From assembly GCF_904849725.1 (NCBI RefSeq), contig NC_058523.1:209587689-209651688 (forward strand): 64,000 nucleotides of DNA. The letters run 5' to 3'. Shown here one piece after another: positions 12,680 through 22,866 of the stretch. Made by a program: the position numbers and the translations under genes. The DNA comes from Hordeum vulgare subsp. vulgare. Lineage: Eukaryota; Streptophyta; Magnoliopsida; Poales; Poaceae. The notes beneath the pieces are model-generated. The model made no database searches. It was not told where the DNA came from and was given only the letters and a program-made list of their open reading frames with translations. Position 1 is the stretch's first letter, and each line of letters starts with the position of its first letter.

Positions 12680-14769
12680 TGTCACATCCCTAAACCTTAA
12701 GCTAGATAGCATTGTGCTCATGTCTTCTTTGCATTTGCATCTAAAAAGTTTCAACAAAAACAACAAAGTGGCAAAGGAAAAACTCAAAATCCTAGCCACC
12801 ATTTCAATTAAAGGAAATTTCAAACTAGTTCAAAATCAATGAACCCAAAATGGCCTCAAGAAATGTTCAAGCTTTCTGATAAATCATGAAAGTAAATGAG
12901 CATTGGAGAAAACTATTTCTTGACATTTTAAGCATTTTATTTTTTGCAAAAGCCACTGGTTTCAAATTTAAAAATTTGAAATGAGAAACTATAATTTTCC
13001 AAAAATGTTGAAAGTCTTGGAAATGAGTATGGATATTATAATAAATATTTCAGGAGGTCAAAATTAGTTTTTACTTTTTTTTTGGAGCTGAAATAATTAG
13101 CAAAGCAATAAATAGCAAAACAGAAAAACAAAAGCAGATGAAAAAGGAAAAGACTTACCTGACGCCCACGCCATGCCCAGCCCATCTCGCCGATCGTCCC
13201 CTTCCCCGCGCCATTAGGCAGCAGGAGGTGGCCGCCTCCTCCTTCGGCGCGGCCACGCACCTGCGTGCCTGCCTGGCCGCCGGTTCGCGCTGGCGACGGC
13301 GGGGATAAGCTCCCTAGAGCCTCACCTATCCATTCCCCGCCTCGTTCTCCTCCTCCGCCCGGATCCCCTCCTTCTCCCTGCTGCCGCCATTAGAGCCGAG
13401 CTCGAGCTCGATCTGGCCGTGCCCCTAGCCATAGGATCTCCTCCGCGAGCACGCCATTAGCTCCGCCTCGTCGCCCTGGTCGTCTCTGCAGAAGCTGAAG
13501 TCCCCTCGAGCCCTGCAACGCCCGCAACGCCGTCGTCTTCTTCCTTCGGCCGCCGGACCTCTCCCGTCGATTCGTCGCCCCCAGGCCTTCCCCGAGCCGT
13601 CTGAGCTCTTCTGTGCACTCCCTGTGAGCATGCGGTGGTTTTCCCTAAGCTTTCCCCGTCGATCCCCTCATCTAGCCCTAGTTCCACCGGAGCCCGACGA
13701 GCACCGCCGCTGCCGCTCGTCGTCGGTAGCCCTCCGATGTCCAGCTCGTCCTCCCGTGAGCACCAGAAGCTCCAGGACGACGCGTAGATGCCGTAGCAGC
13801 TAAGATCTATGCGTGGATCCCTCTGATTCAAGCCCCCCGACAACTCCCGAGCTTCGGCCGCCGCTCCGGCTCGTCGCCGACGCCTCTTCCGGCGACCCTA
13901 GCCTCCCAAGTTGGTCCTGCCAGATCGGTCGCTTCGCGAGCTTGTTGTAGCTGCCATCCGCGTGCGATTTGGTGCCGTGCAGCGCCGTCTAGGTCGCCTC
14001 CGGCGAGCCCTCGGCCATGGGTTTGGTCGCCGGCGACCACCCTTCGGTGGCCGTCGACGTGGCCGGCCATTAGGGCCTAATCACCCTCCTCTGAGTCGCT
14101 GACAGAGGGCCCCACGCCTGGTCAAACCCCAATTAGGGGCTGGTCAGCGCGGGATTAACCCCAGAGAGGCTGACCAGTGGGGCCCCCCTGTCAGGTTTGA
14201 CCTGCACAGGTCGGCTGACCTGCTGACGTCAGCCTGATGCAATAATGAAATTTCCAGTATAAAAATAATTCAGGAAATTGCTAAAAATTGCAAAAATCAT
14301 AGAAATTAAACTGTAACTCCAATGAAAATACTTTATATATGAAAAAGTATCAGAAAAATTCAAGGATTCTGATTATGCTATTTTCAGCTATGTTTGAAAA
14401 GGTTACAGAACCCTAAATTGTGAAATAAGGAATAATTCAATTCTTTTAATCACTTTATAAATGGATTTTGCAAAAATATCTAAATTTCATTATAAATGCA
14501 ATGATCACACACTGCCCTAGCTGTAAATCAGTACCATAACATGACATTTCATGCATGTTAACATTAGGTTGATCTGAGCATCAGGTCGAATCAATTAAAC
14601 CGGTATCCGGGAATACCCGTTTGGATTGCTATTCGAATGTGATTCAAATCAACTCTTAACCGAAAACATCTTGATTATAATAACTTATCACTTTCCAGTC
14701 TCATGCCATGATCATGCATCATTTTGATTGCATATGATTGTTATTGAATGTTGCCGTTCATTTTGGTAG

Positions 14770-16076
14770 GCTCCGCACCCTCGGATTCCACCGAATATCC
14801 GCCCGACGGATATCGTTCCTCCTCTGAGCAACAAGGCAAGCACCCCTTTTGATCATCCCGATAACACCTATGTTCCTGCTCCTGCACCTATTTAATGCAT
14901 TAGGATCAAATGCTTCAACTGCTTTTGCCACGATAGTTGGACCCACTTCCTTTGCATGACTTAACCTTGTCACAGTAAATAGCCGAACCTTGCAACCTAG
15001 CATACCTGGTAGTTGCTTGAGCTATAATGTGCCGTATCCTGCTATGCATGCTATGCTTAGAGTTGTGTATGGTCTGTCATCTGGGAGATGAACAGAAATG
15101 TGGAATGTGTTCGGTAAGCAAAGGTCGTGTGTTGAACTTGATTTGGTAAAGGTACCGGTGAAAGGCTGTGTAGGAGTACATGGCGGGTTGTTTCATCGGA
15201 ACCGTCCTTAGGAACTGAGTTCCGTGTATGTAATACAAGACTAGATACTACCACATGCTGGGTCCTGAAATATGACCCCGCTCGGCCTATTAATCGCGTA
15301 GTACTCGGTCCAGGAGTTGCAAGTAGTTTCTGGTGTTTATAGAAATGCTGGAGGCCGTGCATGGTGCTGACCTGAGAGGTGGACCGTGATGCGGTAGGCA
15401 GTGGCACGGTGTACCAAGTGGCACCCGGATGGTGGGCTTGGGAACCCTGCGCACATCGTTTGAGGCCGTGGCGGAAACCTCGGCCGGACTTCCGTACGGG
15501 TTAATCTCAGATAGGCGATAAACCTGGACTAGGTACTAGTGTGGTTAACGGTCGTGGCCGACTCCCTCGCTGGGCTTCCGCTTGAAGGTTGCCGAGGTGC
15601 ATGACGTGCACATGTTGATAAGTGGCGGGAGCGTGTGTGACGAAGTATACCCCTGCAGGGTTATGAACTATTCGAATAGCCGTGTCCGCGGATATGGACT
15701 ACTTGGAGACATATGTTGTTCATAGATAATTCAATGGCTACTCATAAAATTGTCAAGATAAGCGTGAGTGTCGTGGACGGCATTTCCGTATGGAGACGGA
15801 ATGATTCCACGATAGTGTATTGTTGTGGTGTTAGTGGACTCGTTTGCGAGAAATCAAGTTGTCAAAACTAATTTCAAAAGCAAGTTGTCTAGCCACGAGT
15901 CAAATGCTGGCTTTCCGCATGAAACCCCATAATACCTTCTTGATACCTTGCATGAGTAGTTAGTCATCCTAAAGTCTTGCTGAGTACCTTCGTACTCATG
16001 TTTGCTTAATCATGTTGCAGAGGTTGCTAATGACCCTAATGGAGGGTTCTTCGTAGACATCGACGACGACGAGTAG
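14770..16076 (+). other. E2 left LTR: candidate split micro-ORF with GC-AG intron
   Basis: Exon-like piece 14770-14835 (66 nt, preceded by TTTTGGTAG) reads STEYPPDGYRSSSEQQ at its end and stops at AACAAG/GCAAGC, a good GC-type donor. Exon-like piece 16021-16076 (56 nt, preceded by CATGTTGCAG) reads VANDPNGGFFVDIDDDE then TAG. The split codon g/ag keeps the frame. Lengths of both pieces are identical in E5 and E6 LTRs. The upstream exon and start codon are not identified and transcription is unproven. Confidence 0.4.
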
Positions 16077-16271
16077 CTGGTGTCCCAGCTACGATCTGGC
16101 CCTACGTCGGCTCTGTAGTATAGTCAGGCCATGTGCCTTCTAGTTGCTCTGTCTGTACCCAGACAGCTTATAACTCTTCCGCTGGCTTGTATTGTGTGAC
16201 TGATATTATGGGTCGTGAGACCCTTAATGTGTAATAATATGTGTGTGGCTCTTCCGAGCCTCTTAAATAAA
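15981..16271 (+). promoter_or_regulatory. E2 left LTR: five-hairpin array and poly(A) signal
   Basis: Perfect hairpins, each with a 4-nt loop: 15981-15998 (7-bp stem, loop CTTC), 16073-16092 (8 bp, TGTC), 16149-16166 (7 bp, TACC), 16210-16223 (5 bp, GTGA) and 16247-16260 (5 bp, TTCC). AATAAA follows at 16266-16271. The second hairpin overlaps the stop codon of the micro-ORF. The position fits an R-region/3' UTR, so roles in RNA 3' processing or packaging are possible but inferred. Confidence 0.65.
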
Positions 16272-16835
16272 CCTTGTATGTTTATGGTTATGTTTTGATG
16301 CCATCGATGTATCTATACATATCGGTATGCCATGCGTACGTGTGTCTTACTTGATATGTATGGGGTTCGAATACCTAGTCGTGAACTTTAGTAGAACTCC
16401 TTACAAGGAAATGCCCCTTTGTGATCCAACGAGCCTTGGTAGCTCGCTACTGCTCCGGACGCATTGGTTGACCGGCATGTGTCCTTCTTAGCTGCTGTGT
16501 CTGTCCCCTTTGGGGAAATGTCACGCGACGTAATGGAGTCCTTGTAGCTTGCTACGACTCGTCTACGTTCGTTGATGACCGACACCTGCTTTGTTGGGTC
16601 ATGTATGCTTGTCCTTGTGCGGAACTGCCACTTTCGTTTATGACTAGACATGTCGATCCGGGTTCTTTGACATTGGAATGCTAGCGACACGATCGCATAC
16701 GTGAGTCAAAAGAAGCAAACGGTCCCGGCTAAGGTAAGGCTGCAGCCGTGGAGTTAACCGTGCGTGAGACCACAAAGAGATGCGATGTGTTACAAGCTGG
16801 ATTCCTATGGCTTAGGATCGGGGTCCCGACAGCGT

Positions 16836-16847
16836 TGGTATCAGAGC
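16836..16847 (+). other. E2 primer binding site (initiator tRNA-Met)
   Basis: TGGTATCAGAGC begins four bases after the LTR end. Confidence 0.93.
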
Positions 16848-17111
16848 CTGACTGACTGTAGGATTACTAAGCCAAACTGGTCGAAGTTGAGTCTAGAATT
16901 GCTTTAGTTATATATAAGGGAATTGTTTGTGGAAGGGAACGTAACACTCTTGTTCTCTTCTCAAGATATTCTATTCTGGTCATCCTCGTCTTTTCTGCGG
17001 GAATTAAGGACTAGGTTACTCATCTTCTCCTAGTCTCGGATTCTTGATCGGTAGATTATAGGACTACGGGTCGAGAGATATTGGGTTTCTTTTATTCCTG
17101 GGAAGCAGGAA

Positions 17112-17270
17112 GTAAGTTTGATGATCAGATAGTTGAACTTGATAGTTGAGTGGTGACGCTATTTCATTTTTGGGTTGTCTCAAAATTTGTTTTTGAGCAT
17201 TTACAGCCGTTATGCTGCCCAATTTTGCATTCAGAGCTCTAATGCTTTTTGCATTACTCTCTATTTACAG
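17112..17270 (+). other. E2 leader: candidate 159-bp intron before the extra ORF
   Basis: The donor-like GAA/GTAAGT and acceptor-like CTCTATTTACAG lie at these ends, and the acceptor touches the ATG of the extra ORF. The same pair is at 50333-50487 in E6 and 44833-44992 (minus) in E5. Splicing is inferred. Confidence 0.45.
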
Positions 17271-17987
17271 ATGCCTGGCTGTCTTTCTCGTCAGGTGGTA
17301 TGTCTGACCAGGTGCATTGATGTACCGGGTCATACGGCCATGCTGGTCAGGATGATGTCGGTGTGCGGTTACCGCTGGTACCCCGAGTACACAGTGGAGG
17401 AACAGTACCGAGACTTCAACCAGAGCCAGTACATCTGCACTGTTAGGGTATTTCCAGACTACCCTGGAGCGGAGAAGCCAATCCATTGGTCCTATGGGTT
17501 GGGAGTCACTGTTGACATGGCAGTACAAGATGTTGTCTATTCAATGCTGACTATTATGAGAGCGAGACATGCACTGCTGCAGAATTCAGAGTTCTGCTAT
17601 GTTCCGGCCTCTCAGTCTGGCGAAGAGGGATACCTCAGTGGAGTCTATTTTGATTCATCTATGGAGGATCCACTTCTGCAGACCACTGTTGAGATGCTAG
17701 AGAACAGAGACAGGGATGCTCGTGCCCTCCGCATGGAGCTTTACGCTACCCGTGCCCGCCTGTGGACAGCTTTGACGCAGCTGGCACCGGTAGTCCAGAC
17801 AGGGTATGGAGAGATGGAGATGCTGAACCTTGTTAGGACCCATCTTCCGGCCCACGTTGACTGGCCAGCTATAGGAGGAGTCACACCTCTTCGGGGACCC
17901 CTCTTACCACCAGTCAGGGGACCAAGGCCACATCCGTGTCCTTATGGATCCCAGGGATCTCAGGCTAGAGTGTTTCCTGATCCGTAG
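17271..17987 (+). CDS. E2 extra ORF upstream of gag, shortened by a late stop
   Basis: It encodes 238 residues from the ATG at 17271 (chosen because MPGC-SRQVV starts the ORF in E5 and E6; the open frame extends upstream to 17175). A TAG at 17985 replaces the CAG of E6; without it the frame would run to 18044, 257 codons as in E6. Function unknown. About residues 22-98 have the spacing of a double-stranded-RNA-binding domain: a helix, then WYPEYTVEE, a strand ICTVRVF, GLGVT, and AVQDVVYSMLTIM. The Lys-Lys of classical domains is missing. Residues about 130-175 look like a charged helix (LENRDRDARALRMELYATRA), and the tail is Pro-rich (PLLPPVRGPRPHP). It lies between the leader and gag, like the additional ORFs known in some other plant gypsy elements. 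It is not a recognised protease, RT, RNase H, integrase or envelope. Confidence 0.75.
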   Translation: MPGCLSRQVVCLTRCIDVPGHTAMLVRMMSVCGYRWYPEYTVEEQYRDFNQSQYICTVRVFPDYPGAEKPIHWSYGLGVTVDMAVQDVVYSMLTIMRARHALLQNSEFCYVPASQSGEEGYLSGVYFDSSMEDPLLQTTVEMLENRDRDARALRMELYATRARLWTALTQLAPVVQTGYGEMEMLNLVRTHLPAHVDWPAIGGVTPLRGPLLPPVRGPRPHPCPYGSQGSQARVFPDP

Positions 17988-18369
17988 GTTGAGCTTCCAG
18001 GTCATGGAGGTAATCTCTATGAGATGTTCTATGCGGATACCTGAGCTATGAGCGGAAGGATAGTATGGTAGTAGCCGTATGTTCACAGTCCTGCGTGACT
18101 TGTGAAGTATGGTAGTAATGTGAAACGAATTCCGGAGGCCTAGATAAATAATGTATAGGAAGCTTGTAAGCCTCTGATGAGTAGTTCCACCATTTCAGTA
18201 GTTTGCTCTTCGAGTAAGTTTGTACTGAACTATGTAAGGGTGTGTATGAACCATGGTGTATATATAGCAGTTGCTTGTTACCATGTTGTTCGGATATTCA
18301 TTTCCGCATTCCGTGTGTTCAGTACATTCTTAATCCATAGCTAGTAATGATATGATATTGGTCTAAGCT

Positions 18370-21300
18370 ATGAGTTTGTTTGTCAGGATGGTGTTCACCA
18401 GGTTGAACCGTGCCCCAGCTCATGAGCAAGGTGAGGGTAGTCAAGCGTCGCAGGAAGACCTGCCTCACCCACCTTCTCTGGTAGAAGTGATGCTTGAGGC
18501 AGAAAGAAACAAAAGGGAGACCAACCGACTGCTAGAGCATATTGAGCAGAATACGGCTCGACAGCCTAGGAATGCTGCAGTATCCCTCAGTGACTTTGTG
18601 AAGCTGAATCCTCCAAAGTTCCATCATTCCGTCGATCCCCTCCACGCTGATGACTGGCTATGCAGCATTTCATGCAAGATTCGCTCTGCGAATGTGTCTG
18701 AGGCCGACAAGGTGACCTTTGCGACGTATTTCCTGGAGGGACCCGCCAATCTGTGGTGGGAGAATTTTGAAGCTATGCGTCCCGCTGAACCAGTGGCCAC
18801 ATGGGCAGACTTCAGTGCAGCTTTTCGTCTGCACCACATCCCAGAGGGTCTCATGGACAGAAAGAGAGAGGAGTTCTGTGCCTTCACTCAGGGCAAGTTG
18901 TCTGTGGATGCCTATAGCCGCGAGTTCGGTAATCTCGCCCGCTATGCAACAGAGGAGGTGTCTACTGACGCCAAGAAGCAAGCAAGATTCCGTAAGGGTC
19001 TGAGCCCTGAGCTCCGTCGAGATTTGCGCCTCCATGAGTGTGCAAGCTTTCAAGCCCTGGTCAACAAAGCGATCAGTGCGGAGACTGGTCATACTGACTT
19101 CGAAGCCACAAGGAAGCACTCCCGTGACTTTGGCTCGTCTTCTGGTTCCGCGTTTCCAAAATGCAGGCTGTGGGTTCCAAACAGTTCTCTGCCGCCAAGA
19201 TACACTCCGAGGCCATCCTACGTGGCGCCTCAGACGAATCAGGCCAATCCTCCAGCAAAAGCTTATGGTGGTCCAGCTAGCAATGCTGCACCACGTGCCA
19301 ACCAGGTGATATGCTACAAGTGTGGAGAACCAGGGCATTATTCCCGTGAGTGTCCTCAGAATGTGGGTGCCAAGCAACCCGGAAAGTCCGTCGGGCAGGC
19401 CAAGTCGGGCAAAGCGTTTTATGTGAAGCCAACTCCTGCACGTGTCCGTGTGAACTATGTGTCAGCAGAAGAAGCTGCAGAGGATCCCGACGTCATGCTG
19501 GGTACGCTTCTTGTTAATCATCACCCAACGTCCGTTCTCTTTGACACTGGGTCTTCTCATTCCTTCATTTCACAAAGTTATGCACAGTTGCATAACATGT
19601 CATTTTTTGATATGCCAATCCCATTGGTTGTCCAAACCCCTGGTAGTAAATGGCAAACCTCTAGGATAACCTATGACAATGAAATTCTAGTAGACAGGCT
19701 AGTTTTTCTAGCCTCATTGATAGCATTGAAATCTTCGGATATTAATATCATCTTGGGCATGGACTGGATGTCAGCTCACTATGCCAAGATTGATACTCAC
19801 TCTAGAAATGTCCAGCTTACCCATCCCTCGGGTGAGATAGTAAATGTCTCTACTCGAGTTGCCAAATGCCAGCTCTATTCCCTAAATGCCAACCCTCTTC
19901 CGGAACTTGAAGACATTCCGGTAGTCTGTGACTTCCCGGATGTTTTTCCAGAGGAACTGCCAGGAATTCCACCTGACAGAGATGTAGAGTTTGTGATAGA
20001 TCTTGTTCCGGGAACTGTCCCAATAGCCAGAAGACCTTATAAGATGGCACCCCTGGAGCTAGCCGAACTTAAGAATCAATTAGATGAGGCCTTGAGCAAA
20101 GGTTTCATTCGTCCTAGCTCTTCTCCTTGGGCTTGTCCCGTCCTCTTCGTCAAGAAGAAAGATGGAACGGATCGGATGGTTGTAGATTACCGACCAGTTA
20201 ACCTGGTCACCATAAAGAACAAGTATCCGCTCCCCAGGATCAGCGACCTGTATGATCAGCTCGCTGGATCCTCAGTCTTCTCCAAAATGGATGTGAGGTT
20301 GGGATACCATCAAATCAAGATTAAGAACGGGGACATTCCAAAAACGGCTTTTGTTACTCGTTATGGTCAATATGAGTACACCGTCATGTCCTTCGGTTTA
20401 ACCAATGCCCCAGCCATCTTCTCTCGGCTGATGAATTCAATCTTCATGGAGTATTTGGATAAATTCGTCGTAGTATACCTCGATGATATTCTCATCTACT
20501 CCAAGAATGAACAAGAGCATGCCGAGCATCTAAGGATGGTATTGATGAAACTTCGAGAGCATCGCCTTTATGCCAAATTTTCAAAATGTGAATTCTGGTT
20601 ACCAGAAGTGACCTATCTAGGCCACGTAATCTCTGGTAAGGGTATTGCTGTCAATCCCGAGAGAGTTCAAGCTGTCCTTGATTGGACTCAACCTGAATCG
20701 GTTAAGCAAGTTAGGAGTTTTCTTGGTCTAGCGAGCTATTGTCGCCGCTTCGTCGAGAATTTCTCCAAGGTTGCAAAGCCTCTGACTGAACTCCTCAAGA
20801 AGGATAAAAAGTTTGAGTTGACACCACAGTGTGAGCATAGTTTTCAGGAACTGAAAAGACGCCTGACCTCCGCACCTCTGTTGCTACCACCATATTTTTC
20901 TAAGGACTTTGTTATCTATTGCGACGCCTCGCGACAAGGATTAGGTTGCATTCTCATGCAAGATCGTCATGTGATCGCATACGCATCTCGCCAGTTGCGT
21001 CCACATGAGGATAATTATCCCACACATGACCTTGAGCTTGCAGCTGTGGTCCATGCACTAAAAACCTGGCGACATTACCTTCTGGGTAATCATTGCGAAA
21101 TATTCACTGATCACCAAAGTCTGAAATATATCTTCACCCAGCCGGATTTGAATCTCAGGCAAAGACGGTGGGTTGAGTTGATCTCGGATTACGACTTAGG
21201 GATAACTTACACCCCGGGGAAGGCCAATGTTATGGCCGATGCACTAAGTCGCAAATCTTATTGTAACAATTTGATGCTACAACAAGGTCAACCACTTCTC

Positions 21301-22866
21301 CATGAGGACTTTCGGAAGTTGAATCTTCATATTGTTCCTCAAGGATTCCTTTCTACCCTGGTGGCGAAGCCTACTCTTAAGGATCAAATTACAGCTGGCC
21401 AAAAGCATGACAAGGGTATATCACGGATCAAGGAGAATATTTTTAGCGGAAACGCTAAAGAATTTTCCATGAATGATCAAGGTGTGGTGTTCTTCCAGAA
21501 TCGTTTAGTGGTTCCTAAGAACCCACATCTAAGGCAGTTAATCCTTAAGGAGGCTCATGATTCCCCTCTCACCATTCATCCTGGTAGTACTAAGATGTAT
21601 CAGGACCTACGCCAGAGGTTCTGGTGGACTAGGATGAAGAGAGAAATTGCCGAGTTCGTTGCTAACTGCGATCTTTGTCGTCGAGTTAAGGCAGAACATC
21701 AAAGGCCTGCTGGCACCCTTCAACCTTTAGCTATTCCTGAATGGAAATGGGATAAAGTTAGCATGGATTTCATTACCGGATTTCCCAAGACCAAGAAAGG
21801 AAACAATGCTATCTTTGTGGTCATTGACCGTCTTTCCAAAGTGGCTCATTTTCTTCCTGTTCGTGAGAGTATAAGAGCTAGCCAGCTAGCAGAGTTATAT
21901 ATCTCTCGAATAGTGTCTCTTCATGGTGTTCCCCTGGAAATTAACTCGGATCGTGGAAGTATCTTTACTTCTCGTTTCTGGGAAAGTTTTCAAAATGCCA
22001 TGGGGACTCACTTATCTTTTAGCACTGCTTTCCATCCCCAGTCAAGTGGTCAAGTAGAAAGAGTGAATCAAATCCTAGAAGATATGCTCCGAGCTTGTGT
22101 TATTTCGTTCGGTATGAATTGGGAGAAGTGCCTTCCATTCGCCGAATTCGCTTATAACAATAGTTATCAATCAAGCTTGGGCAAAGCCCCTTTTGAACTT
22201 CTCTATGGACGAAGATGTCGAACACCTCTTAATTGGTCAGAAACCGGAGAGAGGCAACTCTTTGGCCCGGACATGATCGAGGATGCAGAAGAGCAGGTTC
22301 GCATTATTCGTGAAAAGTTGAAAACAGCCCAGTCTCGTCAAAAGAGCCAATATGATCGTCATCATAAGGCTGTGACCTTTGAAGTTGACGAGAAGGCTTA
22401 CCTTCGGGTTACACCTTTGAAGGGTACCCATCGTTTCGGTATCAAGGGCAAGTTGGCTCCTCGTTACATTGGACCTTTCCGCATTCTTGCCAAACGAGGA
22501 GAAGTTGCCTACCAGTTGGAACTTCCTCCACATCTTTCCAAAGTTCATGATGTTTTCCATGTCTCGCAACTCAGACGTTGCTTTTCGGATCCTATCCGTG
22601 AAGTGGACCACGAAACGCTTGATCTCCAAGATAACCTTTCTTACCGAGAATACCCCGTGCGTATTCTTGATCAAGCTGAGCGTACCACTCAACGTCGAAA
22701 TCTCAAGTTTCTTCAAGTTCAATGGTCAAATCATTCTGAAAAGGAGGCAACTTGGGAAAGAGAGGATCGTCTCCGACTTGAATATCCTGCGTTATTCCCG
22801 ACGACTTCTAAATCTCGGGACGAGATTCTTTTGAGTGGGGGTGAGTTGCACATCCCTAAACCTTAA
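18370..22866 (+). CDS. gag-pol: E2 gag-pol polyprotein, 1498 codons, uninterrupted
   Basis: It provides the capsid and enzymes for reverse transcription and integration of E2. Approximate domains: gag 90-245 ([13 protein letters not shown]), zinc knuckle CX2CX4HX4C 315-328, aspartic protease LFDTGSS with catalytic D392, RT 553-740 with YLDD 703-706, and RNase H from D852 (DASRQGLGC) to about 955. The integrase zinc site lies near 1070-1103, the core triad is D1133, D1194 and E1230 (spacing 60 and 35), and a C-terminal chromodomain-like segment (EATWERED) spans about 1425-1477. This order and the chromodomain indicate a chromovirus, Tekay/Del-like. An alternative start is the second ATG at 18388, one base after an acceptor-like TTTGTTTGTCAG. 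The stop falls inside the right LTR; loss of one T at the LTR start changes the last residues relative to E6. Confidence 0.95.
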   Translation: MSLFVRMVFTRLNRAPAHEQGEGSQASQEDLPHPPSLVEVMLEAERNKRETNRLLEHIEQNTARQPRNAAVSLSDFVKLNPPKFHHSVDPLHADDWLCSISCKIRSANVSEADKVTFATYFLEGPANLWWENFEAMRPAEPVATWADFSAAFRLHHIPEGLMDRKREEFCAFTQGKLSVDAYSREFGNLARYATEEVSTDAKKQARFRKGLSPELRRDLRLHECASFQALVNKAISAETGHTDFEATRKHSRDFGSSSGSAFPKCRLWVPNSSLPPRYTPRPSYVAPQTNQANPPAKAYGGPASNAAPRANQVICYKCGEPGHYSRECPQNVGAKQPGKSVGQAKSGKAFYVKPTPARVRVNYVSAEEAAEDPDVMLGTLLVNHHPTSVLFDTGSSHSFISQSYAQLHNMSFFDMPIPLVVQTPGSKWQTSRITYDNEILVDRLVFLASLIALKSSDINIILGMDWMSAHYAKIDTHSRNVQLTHPSGEIVNVSTRVAKCQLYSLNANPLPELEDIPVVCDFPDVFPEELPGIPPDRDVEFVIDLVPGTVPIARRPYKMAPLELAELKNQLDEALSKGFIRPSSSPWACPVLFVKKKDGTDRMVVDYRPVNLVTIKNKYPLPRISDLYDQLAGSSVFSKMDVRLGYHQIKIKNGDIPKTAFVTRYGQYEYTVMSFGLTNAPAIFSRLMNSIFMEYLDKFVVVYLDDILIYSKNEQEHAEHLRMVLMKLREHRLYAKFSKCEFWLPEVTYLGHVISGKGIAVNPERVQAVLDWTQPESVKQVRSFLGLASYCRRFVENFSKVAKPLTELLKKDKKFELTPQCEHSFQELKRRLTSAPLLLPPYFSKDFVIYCDASRQGLGCILMQDRHVIAYASRQLRPHEDNYPTHDLELAAVVHALKTWRHYLLGNHCEIFTDHQSLKYIFTQPDLNLRQRRWVELISDYDLGITYTPGKANVMADALSRKSYCNNLMLQQGQPLLHEDFRKLNLHIVPQGFLSTLVAKPTLKDQITAGQKHDKGISRIKENIFSGNAKEFSMNDQGVVFFQNRLVVPKNPHLRQLILKEAHDSPLTIHPGSTKMYQDLRQRFWWTRMKREIAEFVANCDLCRRVKAEHQRPAGTLQPLAIPEWKWDKVSMDFITGFPKTKKGNNAIFVVIDRLSKVAHFLPVRESIRASQLAELYISRIVSLHGVPLEINSDRGSIFTSRFWESFQNAMGTHLSFSTAFHPQSSGQVERVNQILEDMLRACVISFGMNWEKCLPFAEFAYNNSYQSSLGKAPFELLYGRRCRTPLNWSETGERQLFGPDMIEDAEEQVRIIREKLKTAQSRQKSQYDRHHKAVTFEVDEKAYLRVTPLKGTHRFGIKGKLAPRYIGPFRILAKRGEVAYQLELPPHLSKVHDVFHVSQLRRCFSDPIREVDHETLDLQDNLSYREYPVRILDQAERTTQRRNLKFLQVQWSNHSEKEATWEREDRLRLEYPALFPTTSKSRDEILLSGGELHIPKP
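22833..22846 (+). other. E2 polypurine tract
   Basis: GAGTGGGGGTGAGT directly precedes the right LTR and overlaps the 3' end of gag-pol. Confidence 0.85.

Larger units (their letters stand above)
12680..16831 (+). repeat. E2 left LTR (4152 bp)
   Basis: Starts TGTCACATCCC and ends GGTCCCGACA before the primer site. It has an AT-rich first 470 bp, a GC-rich block (about 13170-14110), an AT-rich middle, and a 3' part with conserved blocks, five hairpins and AATAAA. Long minus-strand ORFs in the GC-rich block are Gly/Arg-rich and not convincing genes. Confidence 0.96.

Noticed and set aside
16836..16847. Possible tRNA gene at the TGGTATCAGAGC motif
   Set aside because: Only the 12-15 nt complementary to a tRNA 3' end is present; it is a primer binding site.
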